A stretch of 24,389 nt of DNA from Firmicutes bacterium UBA1047. Its GTDB lineage: Bacteria > Bacillota > Clostridia > Tissierellales > Sedimentibacteraceae. The position numbers were made by a program, and so were the translations under genes. Numbering within the stretch: position 1 is the stretch's first letter; each line of letters begins with the position of its first letter. The notes below the pieces were generated by a model. That model did not search any database. It saw nothing but the letters and a program-made list of their open reading frames with translations, and was not told the origin of the DNA. Below, piece by piece: positions 15,612 through 23,902 of this stretch. Location: contig DCDU01000192.1 of assembly GCA_002316585.1 (NCBI GenBank), forward strand, positions 1 through 24,389, read 5' to 3'.

Positions 15612-17560
15612 AAACAATATTGTTGCTTCTCGGTCCGAATGGGATCGGTAAAAGTACAACAGCAAAATGTATCCTTGATAAGCTGCCGAATAGCGCACTT
15701 GTTGACAGCGAATGGTGCCGCGCTATGAATCCATATAATATGGATACAGCAGTAAATAATTTATATGCTTTAGTGAAAAACTATCTCCTATGCGCAGAAA
15801 TAGAGGTGATTGTTTTCCCCTATGGTTTTCATGGTGACAGGAAACAGCGGTATGATATTGTTATAGATAAACTTCGCGGCGACAAAATAGATTTTTCAGA
15901 ATTTACGGTAATTTTGGCATGTTCTTATGAAGAAAATATAGCGCGGCTGCAAAATGATATGCGTGACATAGAGCGTATCAATAGAGGTATGAAAAACACA
16001 TTCCATTTTTATGATGAATATAACTTTCCTAAAATTGATACGACCAATTTGACCGTTACCCAGACCGCTGACGAAATTATAAAATTATTTATTAACAGAG
16101 GAAAATCAACTTCCAAATTTGGCATTTCTTCGCCCGAAAGTCAAGGAATACCGTCCGATGCAATCATAGAATTAGTTAATGAATTTGAAAATCAGGATTT
16201 TCAAGTTACAAGCTTTATACTTTTGCGAAATGGCAATAAACTTGCGCATTTCTGCAAACCGCCGTATAACATGGAGAGCATTCAATTATGGTTTTCAGTG
16301 ACCAAATCCTTTACTGGAATTGGTGTAGGTATTGCTTGTGATAAAGGACTGCTCAGTTTAGATGATTATATAGTCAATTTTTTTCCGGACAAGCTGCCCG
16401 CGATAATATCAGATAATTTGTCCAAAATGCGTGTGCGCCACCTTTTATCCATGACAAGTGGTATCCATGATAACACCTACGGACTTCTCTATCCTCAAGA
16501 AGATTGGGTAGAAGCGTTTTTAGAACAGGATTTTTCGCATGAGCCGGGTGCATATTACCGATATAGCACACATTGTTCACATGTGCTTGCAGCAGTTGTT
16601 GAACGTGTTTCAGGGCAGGGCTTTTACAACTTTATAAAAACAAATCTATTTAAGCCCCTTGAAATTTATGAATCCACATGGGAAACCTGTTCCCAAGGCA
16701 TAACTGCCGGAGGCATGGGACTTGGACTGACAGTGGAATCGGTTGCTAAATTTGCTCAAATGATTTTGAATAAGGGAATTTATAACGGCAAACGAATTGT
16801 ATCTGAAGAATATCTTTCGGCTGCCATGACTGAACAAAGTAATAACCGTGAGCAGGAAAAAGGAAATCATACAAACGGATATGGATTTCATATGCGAATT
16901 GATAATGACGGCAGTTTGTTTCATTCCGGTGCATTCGGACAGTTGTGGTATATCTGTCCGAGAAAAAATATCGTCATTGTTTTAACTTCACGGCTAATGA
17001 ATACGAATATGGATGTTGTCATCGATTTACTGCAAGATAAAATAATAGACCCCGCAGTGGAAAAAGCATTGCTGCCGTCTGACGGATATGAGCGGATGAA
17101 AGAAAAATTGAAAAACTTGTCATATCCCGTTCCGACTATTTTTAAATTTCCCCAAAGTATTTTTCCATTGCCTTGTAAGACATATTTATTATCGGATAAT
17201 CCGCATAAGCTTCAATCAATTGGATTCAATGAAGATTCGGGACAATTCCGCATGAAAATGCAGTATGCTGACCGCCCGGACAGCGTCATTGACTTTAGCT
17301 TCTGTGAAGCGGTTTACGGCAGCGACATTTTTGTTAAAGACATACAATTACACAGGCAAAAATATGTCTCCTATGCCGTGTGGGAAAATGACAAAACTAT
17401 TGTTTTAACGATATTCTATATAGAAACACCATATGAAGTGAAATACAGAATTGATTTTACCGGGGATAAAATCAATGTAGCCTTTCATATGAATGTTTCA
17501 TTGAATCTGCAAAACTTCGAATGTTATAGCGTACTTGGGATAGAAGAAAAATGTAAATGA
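15608..17560 (+). CDS. Fusion: P-loop kinase-like domain plus serine beta-lactamase-like hydrolase
   Basis: The protein has 650 residues. Residues 1-171 are a P-loop kinase-like domain with Walker A G9-P-N-G-I-G-K15-S-T17 and a plausible lid region (DMRDIERINRG), similar in size to shikimate or chloramphenicol kinases. After a short linker (INRGKSTSKFGISSPES), residues about 178-460 form a class C beta-lactamase/penicillin-binding-type hydrolase: S230-V-T-K233 with the nucleophile, Y319-S-T, and H439-S-G441. Residues 460-650 form a further mostly beta region like the C-terminal domain of some serine hydrolases. No signal peptide is present, so the hydrolase part is cytoplasmic, unlike true beta-lactamases. 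GGAG lies about 7 bases before the ATG. AGAGGA at 16097-16102, at the domain joint, could be the fossil ribosome site of a once separate hydrolase gene. Confidence 0.85.
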   Translation: MKTILLLLGPNGIGKSTTAKCILDKLPNSALVDSEWCRAMNPYNMDTAVNNLYALVKNYLLCAEIEVIVFPYGFHGDRKQRYDIVIDKLRGDKIDFSEFTVILACSYEENIARLQNDMRDIERINRGMKNTFHFYDEYNFPKIDTTNLTVTQTADEIIKLFINRGKSTSKFGISSPESQGIPSDAIIELVNEFENQDFQVTSFILLRNGNKLAHFCKPPYNMESIQLWFSVTKSFTGIGVGIACDKGLLSLDDYIVNFFPDKLPAIISDNLSKMRVRHLLSMTSGIHDNTYGLLYPQEDWVEAFLEQDFSHEPGAYYRYSTHCSHVLAAVVERVSGQGFYNFIKTNLFKPLEIYESTWETCSQGITAGGMGLGLTVESVAKFAQMILNKGIYNGKRIVSEEYLSAAMTEQSNNREQEKGNHTNGYGFHMRIDNDGSLFHSGAFGQLWYICPRKNIVIVLTSRLMNTNMDVVIDLLQDKIIDPAVEKALLPSDGYERMKEKLKNLSYPVPTIFKFPQSIFPLPCKTYLLSDNPHKLQSIGFNEDSGQFRMKMQYADRPDSVIDFSFCEAVYGSDIFVKDIQLHRQKYVSYAVWENDKTIVLTIFYIETPYEVKYRIDFTGDKINVAFHMNVSLNLQNFECYSVLGIEEKCK

Positions 17561-17640
17561 CAGAGCTAAGGATTAGGTGGTAGAATGTATGGGAAGGTAT
17601 TTTGATAAACTACATTATGGATTTCTGAGGGATGAATATA

Positions 17641-17817
17641 ATGAAAAAATGGTATAACGAAGATTATTGTTTTAAAATCACTGTAATAGGCGGACAAGCC
17701 AATGATTGCCGTAACGGACATGAAATTGGTGATGAATACATCTGCGAATACAACTGTCCGGATGGTGTGGTGAAGTTCAGACTGGAGGCAATAAAAAAGA
17801 CAGAGGTAAATTTATGA
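17641..17817 (+). CDS. TIGR04076-like small protein, apparently internally shortened
   Basis: The protein has 58 residues: MKKWYNEDYCFKITVIGGQ, then DCRNGHEIGDEYICEYNCPDG and VVKFRLEAIKKTE. The first part resembles TIGR04076-family proteins (a Cys-Arg-x-Gly-His segment followed by a GD motif), which as I recall run about 80-95 residues with a Cys-Pro-containing middle. Here the first half joins directly to a C-terminal-like strand, so about 25-35 residues seem missing. GAGGG lies 9 bases before this ATG; the ATG at 17632 is too close to it. The stop overlaps the next start as ATGA. Function of the family is unknown. Confidence 0.6.
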   Translation: MKKWYNEDYCFKITVIGGQANDCRNGHEIGDEYICEYNCPDGVVKFRLEAIKKTEVNL

Positions 17818-18668
17818 GCCTGTTCACCGAACAAATTAACAGCTGGCAGGATTGGGGCAGGGTCTTTCAGTCCATCTCAGCGTTTACGCCATTAGTTGAA
17901 CACATAATGGATAAAGAAAACCTGACGCCTGCAAAAATTGAAAATCTCACACCCGGTACAAACGCTGTTTTTAAGGTTGGAAGCTATATAGTCAAGATAT
18001 TTGCGCCTGCTGAGAGTGGAATAGATCAAACGCCTGACCTGCAGACAGAGCTCTTTGCTGTACAAAGGGCAAATGAAATCGGTGTTTCTGCTCCTAAATT
18101 GACAGCAGATGGCTTTGTGGAGGATAAATACCGTTTTGCCTATATAATCACCGAATACATTGAAGGAGTGGAGTTTACCGAAGCGGTCAAGGTCATGACA
18201 GACGAGCAAAAAATTATTATCGGCAGAAAGCTGCGCGGAGTGACCGACAAGATGAACACCCCGTGTAAGCCCTTCAATAGTATTGACGTCATCAATGATA
18301 AAGGCCGTTACCGCCGGTGGGACAAATATCCGGAGCGTTTCAAAGCAGAGCGTCTTGCTTACTTACAGTCTCGTAACTACGGTGAAAAGGTGTTTGTTCA
18401 CGGCGATTTGTGCGGGGATAATATCTTATTAACGCCGGACGGTGATATCTATATCATTGACTTCGCTGACGCTGTGCTTGCTCCAATTGTCTATGAGCAC
18501 GCACTTGTAGCAGTTGAGTTATTTGACCTCAATAAGGCACTGCTGCAGGGTTATTTCGGCATTCATTCCTCTGACGAATTGACAGAGATATGCTTTGAGG
18601 GATTGCTAATCCACGATTTTGGCGGAGATATTGTAGAGCAGCATATCGGCAAACCGGATGAATTTTGA
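17814..18668 (+). CDS. Aminoglycoside phosphotransferase (APH)/choline kinase-family protein
   Basis: The protein has 284 residues. The kinase core is textbook: VKIFAPAE with the ATP-binding Lys, YIITEYIEGVEF as the hinge, catalytic loop H196-G-D198-L-C-G-D-N203, and metal-binding D216-F-A-D219. Enzymes of this fold phosphorylate aminoglycosides, macrolides, choline or other small alcohols. The true substrate is unknown. The reading frame ends at a TGA after KPDEF, but the same frame continues for 16 sense codons (CLKDLHSKLKLKTEGE) to a TAA at 18717-18719. That looks like authentic C-terminus, so the TGA may be a late nonsense mutation. Translation is coupled by ATGA overlap to the gene before. 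Confidence 0.88.
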   Translation: MSLFTEQINSWQDWGRVFQSISAFTPLVEHIMDKENLTPAKIENLTPGTNAVFKVGSYIVKIFAPAESGIDQTPDLQTELFAVQRANEIGVSAPKLTADGFVEDKYRFAYIITEYIEGVEFTEAVKVMTDEQKIIIGRKLRGVTDKMNTPCKPFNSIDVINDKGRYRRWDKYPERFKAERLAYLQSRNYGEKVFVHGDLCGDNILLTPDGDIYIIDFADAVLAPIVYEHALVAVELFDLNKALLQGYFGIHSSDELTEICFEGLLIHDFGGDIVEQHIGKPDEF

Positions 18669-18720
18669 TGCTTAAAGGATTTGCATAGTAAGTTAAAGCT
18701 AAAAACAGAAGGAGAGTAAA

Positions 18721-19479
18721 ATGATTAAAGGAATATTTTTTGATTTAGGATGGACTATTTTTCGGCCTGCAAATGATAATTGGTTTATCAACCAAAAGAT
18801 GCTTGAATTTACAACGATGAAAACCATTGAAAGCCTGCCGTCTGAAAAAAGAAATGCTGCTTTTAATAAAGCCTTAAAATATCTTGATGATCATCACCTT
18901 TTGTTTTCCGAAGATGAGGAAATTGAGCAATTTACCGAGTTTTATAAAATTATCGCCGTCGAATTGCCTGAGCTGGGAATCCCGATTGGACAGGCAGAGG
19001 AAATCGCAAAATTCAAGGTTTCTGATACAAGTAATTACATATTTTTTGAGAAGTCAAAAGAAACGATTTTAAAGCTTAAGGAAAACTATAAGATAGGAAT
19101 TATTTCAGACACTTGGCCGTCTGTGGAACGAATTTTGACAAGCGGAGGAGTGGAAAGTTTATTTGACACCAAGACATATAGCTGCAATCTTGGTACATGG
19201 AAGCCTGATGAAAGAATGTATTTTCACGCACTTGAACAAATGGGACTGCCACCGGAGCAAACAATTTTTATAGATGACTGGGAGCCAAATTTAGATGGTG
19301 CTGCAGCATGTGGAATACATGGTATTTTGATAAAATCAAGAAATAACTCACTTATACCGGGGCAGCGTTTTTCGGAAAATGTTTTAGACAGCGGTAAATA
19401 TCCAAGTATAAGTGCTATTGAGGAATTGCCCGGGCTTTTAATGGGGAATAACCAAGCTTTAGGAAAGAATGAGGATTGA
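18721..19479 (+). CDS. HAD-superfamily hydrolase
   Basis: The protein has 252 residues. The HAD motifs occur in order: I, FFDLGWT with nucleophile D8; II, GIISDTW with the Ser; III, the Lys of TWKPDERMY; IV, IFIDDWEPN with the two metal Asps. The residue two after the nucleophile, normally Asp as acid/base in phosphatases, is Gly10, so catalysis may be slow or different. The cap is of the helical type 1 kind. GGAGAG sits about 5 bases before the ATG. The last codons overlap an alternative start of the next gene. Substrate unknown. Confidence 0.85.
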   Translation: MIKGIFFDLGWTIFRPANDNWFINQKMLEFTTMKTIESLPSEKRNAAFNKALKYLDDHHLLFSEDEEIEQFTEFYKIIAVELPELGIPIGQAEEIAKFKVSDTSNYIFFEKSKETILKLKENYKIGIISDTWPSVERILTSGGVESLFDTKTYSCNLGTWKPDERMYFHALEQMGLPPEQTIFIDDWEPNLDGAAACGIHGILIKSRNNSLIPGQRFSENVLDSGKYPSISAIEELPGLLMGNNQALGKNED

Positions 19480-19501
19480 TTATTTATTCTGGAGAATCAT
19501 A

Positions 19502-20137
19502 ATGAATAACCGAGTTATCAATGATATAACAAATTATATTTTTGTTGCTGACAGACCTCAAAAATCAGATATCATATTCCTGCCTGGAGGCAGCGATCCT
19601 GCTATTCCCGAAAAAGCAGCCGAGCTATATAAAGACGGTTTTTCGGATTACCTTATCCCATCTGGTGGGAGAAGTGTTAAAACAGGTAAATTTAATGGTG
19701 TAAAGAAGGGAAAAGAGATTTATAACGGAAATTATCAAACTGATTGTGCTTTTTATATGGATGTATTATTGAAAAACGGAGTTCCAATGTCTGCAATTAT
19801 AGAAGAAAACCAATCAGGATATACCAAAGAGAATGCTGTTTTTTCACGCAAAGCGACTGATGAATGTGGGCTGACGATTTGCACGGCATTAATTGTATGT
19901 AAATCCTTTCATGCTCGACGCAGCCTCATGTGTTATAAGTTTGCCTTTCCGGAGGCGGATATTAGGGTTATTCCTGTTGACGTTTATGATATTAGCTGTG
20001 ATAATTGGTATATGCATGAATACGGCATTGACCGTGTAATGGGTGAGCTTTTTAGATGCGGGAGTCAATTTATTGACGAAATGAAAGGATTATTAAGGGA
20101 TGGATTTACTGTTAAAGAGGGGGATATAAAACCATGA
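19502..20137 (+). CDS. DUF218/YdcF-like protein
   Basis: The protein has 211 residues. DUF218 features include the strand and loop IIFLPGGSDPAIPEKAAELY, SDYLIPSGG, then a mid-protein block ENQSGYTKENAVFSRK and ALIVCKSFHARRSL near the expected active cleft. Family members (YdcF, SanA, ElyC) are Rossmann-like; some take part in envelope processes and YdcF binds SAM. There is no membrane segment here, so this is a cytoplasmic YdcF-type member. GGAG is 7 bases before the ATG at 19502; an earlier ATG at 19469 after AGGAAAG is possible and would overlap the HAD gene. Overlaps the methyltransferase by ATGA. Confidence 0.8.
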   Translation: MNNRVINDITNYIFVADRPQKSDIIFLPGGSDPAIPEKAAELYKDGFSDYLIPSGGRSVKTGKFNGVKKGKEIYNGNYQTDCAFYMDVLLKNGVPMSAIIEENQSGYTKENAVFSRKATDECGLTICTALIVCKSFHARRSLMCYKFAFPEADIRVIPVDVYDISCDNWYMHEYGIDRVMGELFRCGSQFIDEMKGLLRDGFTVKEGDIKP

Positions 20138-20892
20138 ACGAAAAAATCAGCATTAACAATACAAAGTCCGAATACTCAATCAAAGCAGTGGTTAATGAAT
20201 ACATTAACTGTGTAGAGCGGATTGGTCTGTGGGAGTCGGAGAAGATAATCTTTTCAAGGTATATTAATAAGAACGACAAAATTTTAGATGTTGGCTGCGG
20301 TGCAGGACGCACAACAATTAAATTGTATCAGGCAGGTTATCAAAAGATAATTGGTCTGGATTTGTCGGATGAAATGATTGCGGCAGCAAAAGTTATTGCA
20401 AAAGATAAAGGTCTTGATATGGAGTTTGTTGTCGGTAATGCGTGTGAACTCCATTATGAAGGAAATAGCTTTGATGCGGTAATTTTTTCGTTCAATGGAC
20501 TTATGACTGTTCCTACAATAGAAATGCGAAAAAAAGCTATGAAAGAAATTTATCGTATTTTAAAACCTGCCGGCAAATTTATTTTTACAACGCATTACAT
20601 GGACAATCAGCAATTTACAGCTTATTGGACAGATGAAAAGGAGAAATGGAAAAAGGGCGAACAGGATAAAAGACTTTTAGAGTATGGGGATTTGATTTTT
20701 TCAAAGCCTGATGCATACGGAGGGGATGTGGTGAATTTTGTTCATGTTCCCGTGGATGGAGAGATTGAAGAATGTATATCGAAAAGCGGCTTTCAGTTGA
20801 TATATAATGATAAGAGAAGCAATATATGTGCAGAAAGCCAAATTGTTGAGGATTTTGCTGTCGATGTAATGTTTTGGGTGTGTAAAAAGTAA
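20134..20892 (+). CDS. Class I SAM-dependent methyltransferase
   Basis: The protein has 252 residues. Motif I is L51-D-V-G-C-G-A-G58, the acidic end of strand 2 is GLDLSDEMI, motif II is DMEFVVGNACEL, and the post-motif strand is FDAVIFSFNGL. This is the Methyltransf_11/25 fold acting on a small molecule; the acceptor is not known. It is coupled by ATGA to the DUF218 gene and is the last gene of the closely packed plus-strand run that starts near 11.7 kb. Confidence 0.88.
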   Translation: MNEKISINNTKSEYSIKAVVNEYINCVERIGLWESEKIIFSRYINKNDKILDVGCGAGRTTIKLYQAGYQKIIGLDLSDEMIAAAKVIAKDKGLDMEFVVGNACELHYEGNSFDAVIFSFNGLMTVPTIEMRKKAMKEIYRILKPAGKFIFTTHYMDNQQFTAYWTDEKEKWKKGEQDKRLLEYGDLIFSKPDAYGGDVVNFVHVPVDGEIEECISKSGFQLIYNDKRSNICAESQIVEDFAVDVMFWVCKK

Positions 20893-20958
20893 AAATGAAT
20901 AATTAAGCAACAATAAGAATTTGAAAAGGAATTTTCACTTTAAGAATTATTTTGGCCG

Positions 20959-20964
20959 TATAAT
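20959..20964 (+). promoter_or_regulatory. Putative -10 box for the diguanylate cyclase gene
   Basis: A perfect TATAAT lies 23 bases before the ATG at 20988. No good -35 box is visible at the right distance (TTCACT is 19 bases upstream), so the promoter is weak or activator-dependent. Confidence 0.4.
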
Positions 20965-20987
20965 ATTGTGCGAGAAAGGGTTTTGGA

Positions 20988-22580
20988 ATGTTCATTTATC
21001 AGATTTTGCTAGTAGTTTCTATCCTGTTTATGATAATTTTATTTTTTTTAATAATCCTGAAAAGCAAGAAAAAGCAGATACACTATGCTGTGATGGCTAT
21101 AACAATCAGCTTGCTTATCTGGAACATTTCCGTGTTATGCTATACAACCTTTTCGGGAATACCGTGGGTATTGGCTGTCAGCGAAAGGATGTATTTTGTC
21201 GGCATTATTTTTGTCTCTTTGGCAACTTTATTTACCGGTTTAATTTTTGTTCATACCAGAATCAGTTTCTCCTGGAAGCACGCCTTGCTGTTTGTCGTAC
21301 CGGTTCTTTCCTTAGTGGTGTTATTTACCAACCAGTATCATCATTTTTTTTATAGAACCTTCAGTTTGATTCCATCCCATCAGGATTTTGGATTTTATTT
21401 TGCGGTACATACTGCTTATTCCTATTTATGCATTGGAATCGGACTTTTTTATTTTCTGCATTTTTCCGTCAAGAACTTTGGTTTTTTTTCCAGACAAGCC
21501 TTGCTGATTTTTTTTGGCATTTTGATTTCATTGATTGCGGATTCGTTCAGCACGTTTCATATATTTGACTGGTCAGCGGCTGTTGAAAACATAGTTTTTT
21601 CTATTACGGTTATTTTTTTTATTTTAGCTATTGTAAAATTGGATTTTTTAAGTGTCGTTCCGATTGCTTTGCATAAGGTTGTTGATATTATTTCCGACGC
21701 CTATGTTGTTTTCAGTGAGGATTATGAAATAGTCGATTTTAATAAAGCGTTTGCAGCAATCTGGGAAGGAGTCTCCAGAAAAACCAATGTCAGTGAAGTT
21801 ATAAAACAAATCTGTCCTGATTTTAACGAAGAACAGTTTGTTCATTCGGTCAGACAGTCTATACGGGAACAGTCAAAAGTAAGTATGGAAATGCAGCGCC
21901 TGTCTGACAGCGGTACCAGCTATTATATTGCAGAAATTACGCCGGTTATTTTTAAAAGAAATCATGTTGGAACTATTATGCTGGTCAAGGATATTACGGA
22001 GCATAAAAAAAATCTGGAAGAAGTAATACGGCTGAATGAAACATTGCGGAGCTTGGCAATGAAAGACTGGCTGACACAGGCTTACAACCGGTATTTCTTT
22101 GACGAGCGGCTGGAGCAGGAAATCGACCGGGTTCGCAGGCTGAAAGAGTATGGAGATGAAGATATTATAGCTGGAAATAATTTTGGACTTATCATGTTTG
22201 ATATCGATTATTTCAAGGTATATAACGACCTGAACGGGCACCAGGCAGGAGATGAGCTGCTTCAGACCATTGTGGAGGTTGTAAGGGAGAGTATTTTTTC
22301 GACTGATGTCCTGTGCCGTTACGGAGGGGAAGAATTTACGGTGATATGCTGCCGTACCCTGGCCAAAGGGGTGGAAATTGCTGCAGAAAAAATCAGGAAG
22401 TCGGTGGAAGAGTATGAATTCAAGTATCAGGATACCCAGCCGAACGGCAACCTTACCGTCAGTGTAGGAGCCACATGCTACGTACCATCCTGCATTACAA
22501 AAGACGATTTAATCCAAAGGGCTGACCAAAATCTTTATTTGGCTAAAAACACCGGAAAAAACAAGGTTGTGTTCAGGTAG
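20988..22580 (+). CDS. Membrane diguanylate cyclase: 7TM sensor, PAS and GGDEF domains
   Basis: The protein has 530 residues. About seven hydrophobic segments fill residues 1-220, as in the 7TM N-terminus found on histidine kinases. A PAS domain follows (about 225-345, with SDAYVVFSEDYEIVDFNKAF). The C-terminal GGDEF domain includes FDIDYFKVYNDLNGHQAGD and the active-site loop G446-G-E-E-F450. It should make cyclic di-GMP in response to a ligand sensed in or near the membrane. The inhibitory RxxD site is absent: the equivalent position reads FSTD, so product inhibition through that site is not expected. AAAGGG is 7 bases before the ATG. It has its own promoter-like box and appears separate from the upstream cluster. 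Confidence 0.92.
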   Translation: MFIYQILLVVSILFMIILFFLIILKSKKKQIHYAVMAITISLLIWNISVLCYTTFSGIPWVLAVSERMYFVGIIFVSLATLFTGLIFVHTRISFSWKHALLFVVPVLSLVVLFTNQYHHFFYRTFSLIPSHQDFGFYFAVHTAYSYLCIGIGLFYFLHFSVKNFGFFSRQALLIFFGILISLIADSFSTFHIFDWSAAVENIVFSITVIFFILAIVKLDFLSVVPIALHKVVDIISDAYVVFSEDYEIVDFNKAFAAIWEGVSRKTNVSEVIKQICPDFNEEQFVHSVRQSIREQSKVSMEMQRLSDSGTSYYIAEITPVIFKRNHVGTIMLVKDITEHKKNLEEVIRLNETLRSLAMKDWLTQAYNRYFFDERLEQEIDRVRRLKEYGDEDIIAGNNFGLIMFDIDYFKVYNDLNGHQAGDELLQTIVEVVRESIFSTDVLCRYGGEEFTVICCRTLAKGVEIAAEKIRKSVEEYEFKYQDTQPNGNLTVSVGATCYVPSCITKDDLIQRADQNLYLAKNTGKNKVVFR

Positions 22581-22592
22581 CCTGCACTGCAT

Positions 22593-22609
22593 GGATTTAT
22601 TATAAATCC
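22593..22609. repeat. AT-rich inverted repeat after the diguanylate cyclase gene
   Basis: GGATTTA, TTA, TAAATCC form a perfect 7-bp stem 13 bases after the stop. No T-run follows directly, so it is at best a weak terminator. Confidence 0.3.
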
Positions 22610-22647
22610 GACAATATATTCGGGCAGACCGGCATATATATTTTTTA

Positions 22648-22880
22648 TCATATTAAATTAAAATGCTTTTCAAGCAGTGCCAGAGTTTTTTCGACTGTGC
22701 TGTCCTCATCCCTTATTATGTAGTAAAAATAAGAATTTTTAACTGCATTAAAAAAATTATTTGTTTCATTATATAGATGCAACTTTATTACAATCAGTAA
22801 TTTCTTCCGCCACAAGCAGTACCGCCTAAAAAGCATACATTTCTTAGATTATGTTTCAGCATATTATTTGATATTTTCAT
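22648..22880 (-). pseudogene. P-loop kinase relic
   Basis: A GAGGAGA ribosome site and an ATG at 22880 open MKISNNMLKHNLRNVCFLGG and then TACGGRNY, followed by TGA at 22794-22796. This is the start of a P-loop protein of the kind that normally reads GGTACGGKTT; the Lys and Thr of the loop are lost at the break. A second frame then gives ETNNFFNAVKNSYFYYIIRD and EDSTVEKTLALLEKHFNLI, ending at 22648. It looks like the natural C-terminus of the same sort of kinase. About 100 or more residues between are missing. Confidence 0.6.
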
Positions 22881-22956
22881 TTGGATTAATTCTCCTCAAA
22901 TTTATCTTTATTCTCCTAAAGGTTATATTTAATCATATCATTACGTATAAAAACAA

Positions 22957-22985
22957 GTGACATGAATGGCTGAAAGATATATAAT
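22957..22985 (+). promoter_or_regulatory. Promoter of the isoprenylcysteine methyltransferase-like gene
   Basis: GTGACA (22957-22962), 17 bases, then a perfect TATAAT (22980-22985), about 38 bases before the ATG at 23024. Confidence 0.65.
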
Positions 22986-23023
22986 TAAAGAGAATAACAG
23001 CTCATAGGGAGAAGGGGATAATC

Positions 23024-23695
23024 ATGAAGCGCAAGCTGATAATTCAATCGTGCACAAAGTTTTTAATGGGACTAATCATAGTCAGCCTGCTGTTGTTTTT
23101 ACCGGCAGGGTCAATTTACTATTGGAATGCGTGGATTTTTATTGGAGTATTATTTGTTCCGATGTTTGCGGCAGGTATTATACTCCTGATAAAATCACCT
23201 GATTTACTTGCAAAGCGGCTGAATACAAAGGAAAAGGAAATTGAGCAAAAGCAGGTTATTTTATTGTCCTTGTTTATGTTTATAGGGGGCTTTATAGTTG
23301 CGGCATTAGATTTTAGATATAGCTGGAGTAGGCTGCCGGATTGGATAATCATAACGGCAGCAGTAATTTTTTTAATTTCATATGCGCTATATGCGGAAGT
23401 AATGAGAGAAAATGTTTATTTGTCAAGAACGGTTGAAGTACAGGAAAGCCAAAAAGTGATTTGCAAGGGCTTATATGGAATTGTAAGACATCCCATGTAC
23501 CTGGCAACCATCACTCTGTTTTTATCAATACCGCTTATCCTGGGCTCAGTATATGCTTTCATTATTTTTCTTATTTATCCGTTGCTTATTACAAAGAGAA
23601 TTAAGAATGAAGAAGCTGTATTGAAAGAAGGTCTTGACGGATATATAGAATATACTAAAAAGGTCAGATATCGCCTTATTCCGTATATTTGGTAA
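23024..23695 (+). CDS. Isoprenylcysteine carboxyl methyltransferase (ICMT/PEMT)-family membrane protein
   Basis: The protein has 223 residues with about five membrane segments. The C-terminal SAM-binding signature is GLYGIVRHPMYLATI, then RIKNEEAVLKEGLDGYIEY and KVRYRLIPYIW, all typical of the family. Bacterial members are integral membrane methyltransferases of largely unknown substrate. GAAGGGG lies about 6 bases before the ATG, and the gene has its own promoter, so it is probably a single-gene unit. Confidence 0.85.
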   Translation: MKRKLIIQSCTKFLMGLIIVSLLLFLPAGSIYYWNAWIFIGVLFVPMFAAGIILLIKSPDLLAKRLNTKEKEIEQKQVILLSLFMFIGGFIVAALDFRYSWSRLPDWIIITAAVIFLISYALYAEVMRENVYLSRTVEVQESQKVICKGLYGIVRHPMYLATITLFLSIPLILGSVYAFIIFLIYPLLITKRIKNEEAVLKEGLDGYIEYTKKVRYRLIPYIW

Positions 23696-23802
23696 ACAAA
23701 CAAAATGCTTGATTAAATGTTGCAAAATAAAATCATACTATTTATAATTGTTATTACGTATTGCAATATTGTCATGCAGTTGAGAGTGTGAAGGGCTTAT
23801 GA

Positions 23803-23902
23803 ATGACAGATATATATGTATATACAAGCTTTGCCGAAATGGAGCCTATTAAGAACGGCTGGTCGGGTGATAAGAAGTATTATATGGAGTGTAAAGATAT
23901 GA
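23803..23902 (+). pseudogene. APH-kinase N-terminal fragment
   Basis: AAGGG 7 bases before the ATG opens MTDIYVYTSFAEMEPIKNGW and then SGDKKYYMECKD, which resembles the first strand pair of aminoglycoside phosphotransferases (PIxxGWSxDKKY). The kinase homology stops there and runs directly into the GNAT-like sequence that follows. The frame reaches TGA at 23980. Confidence 0.45.
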
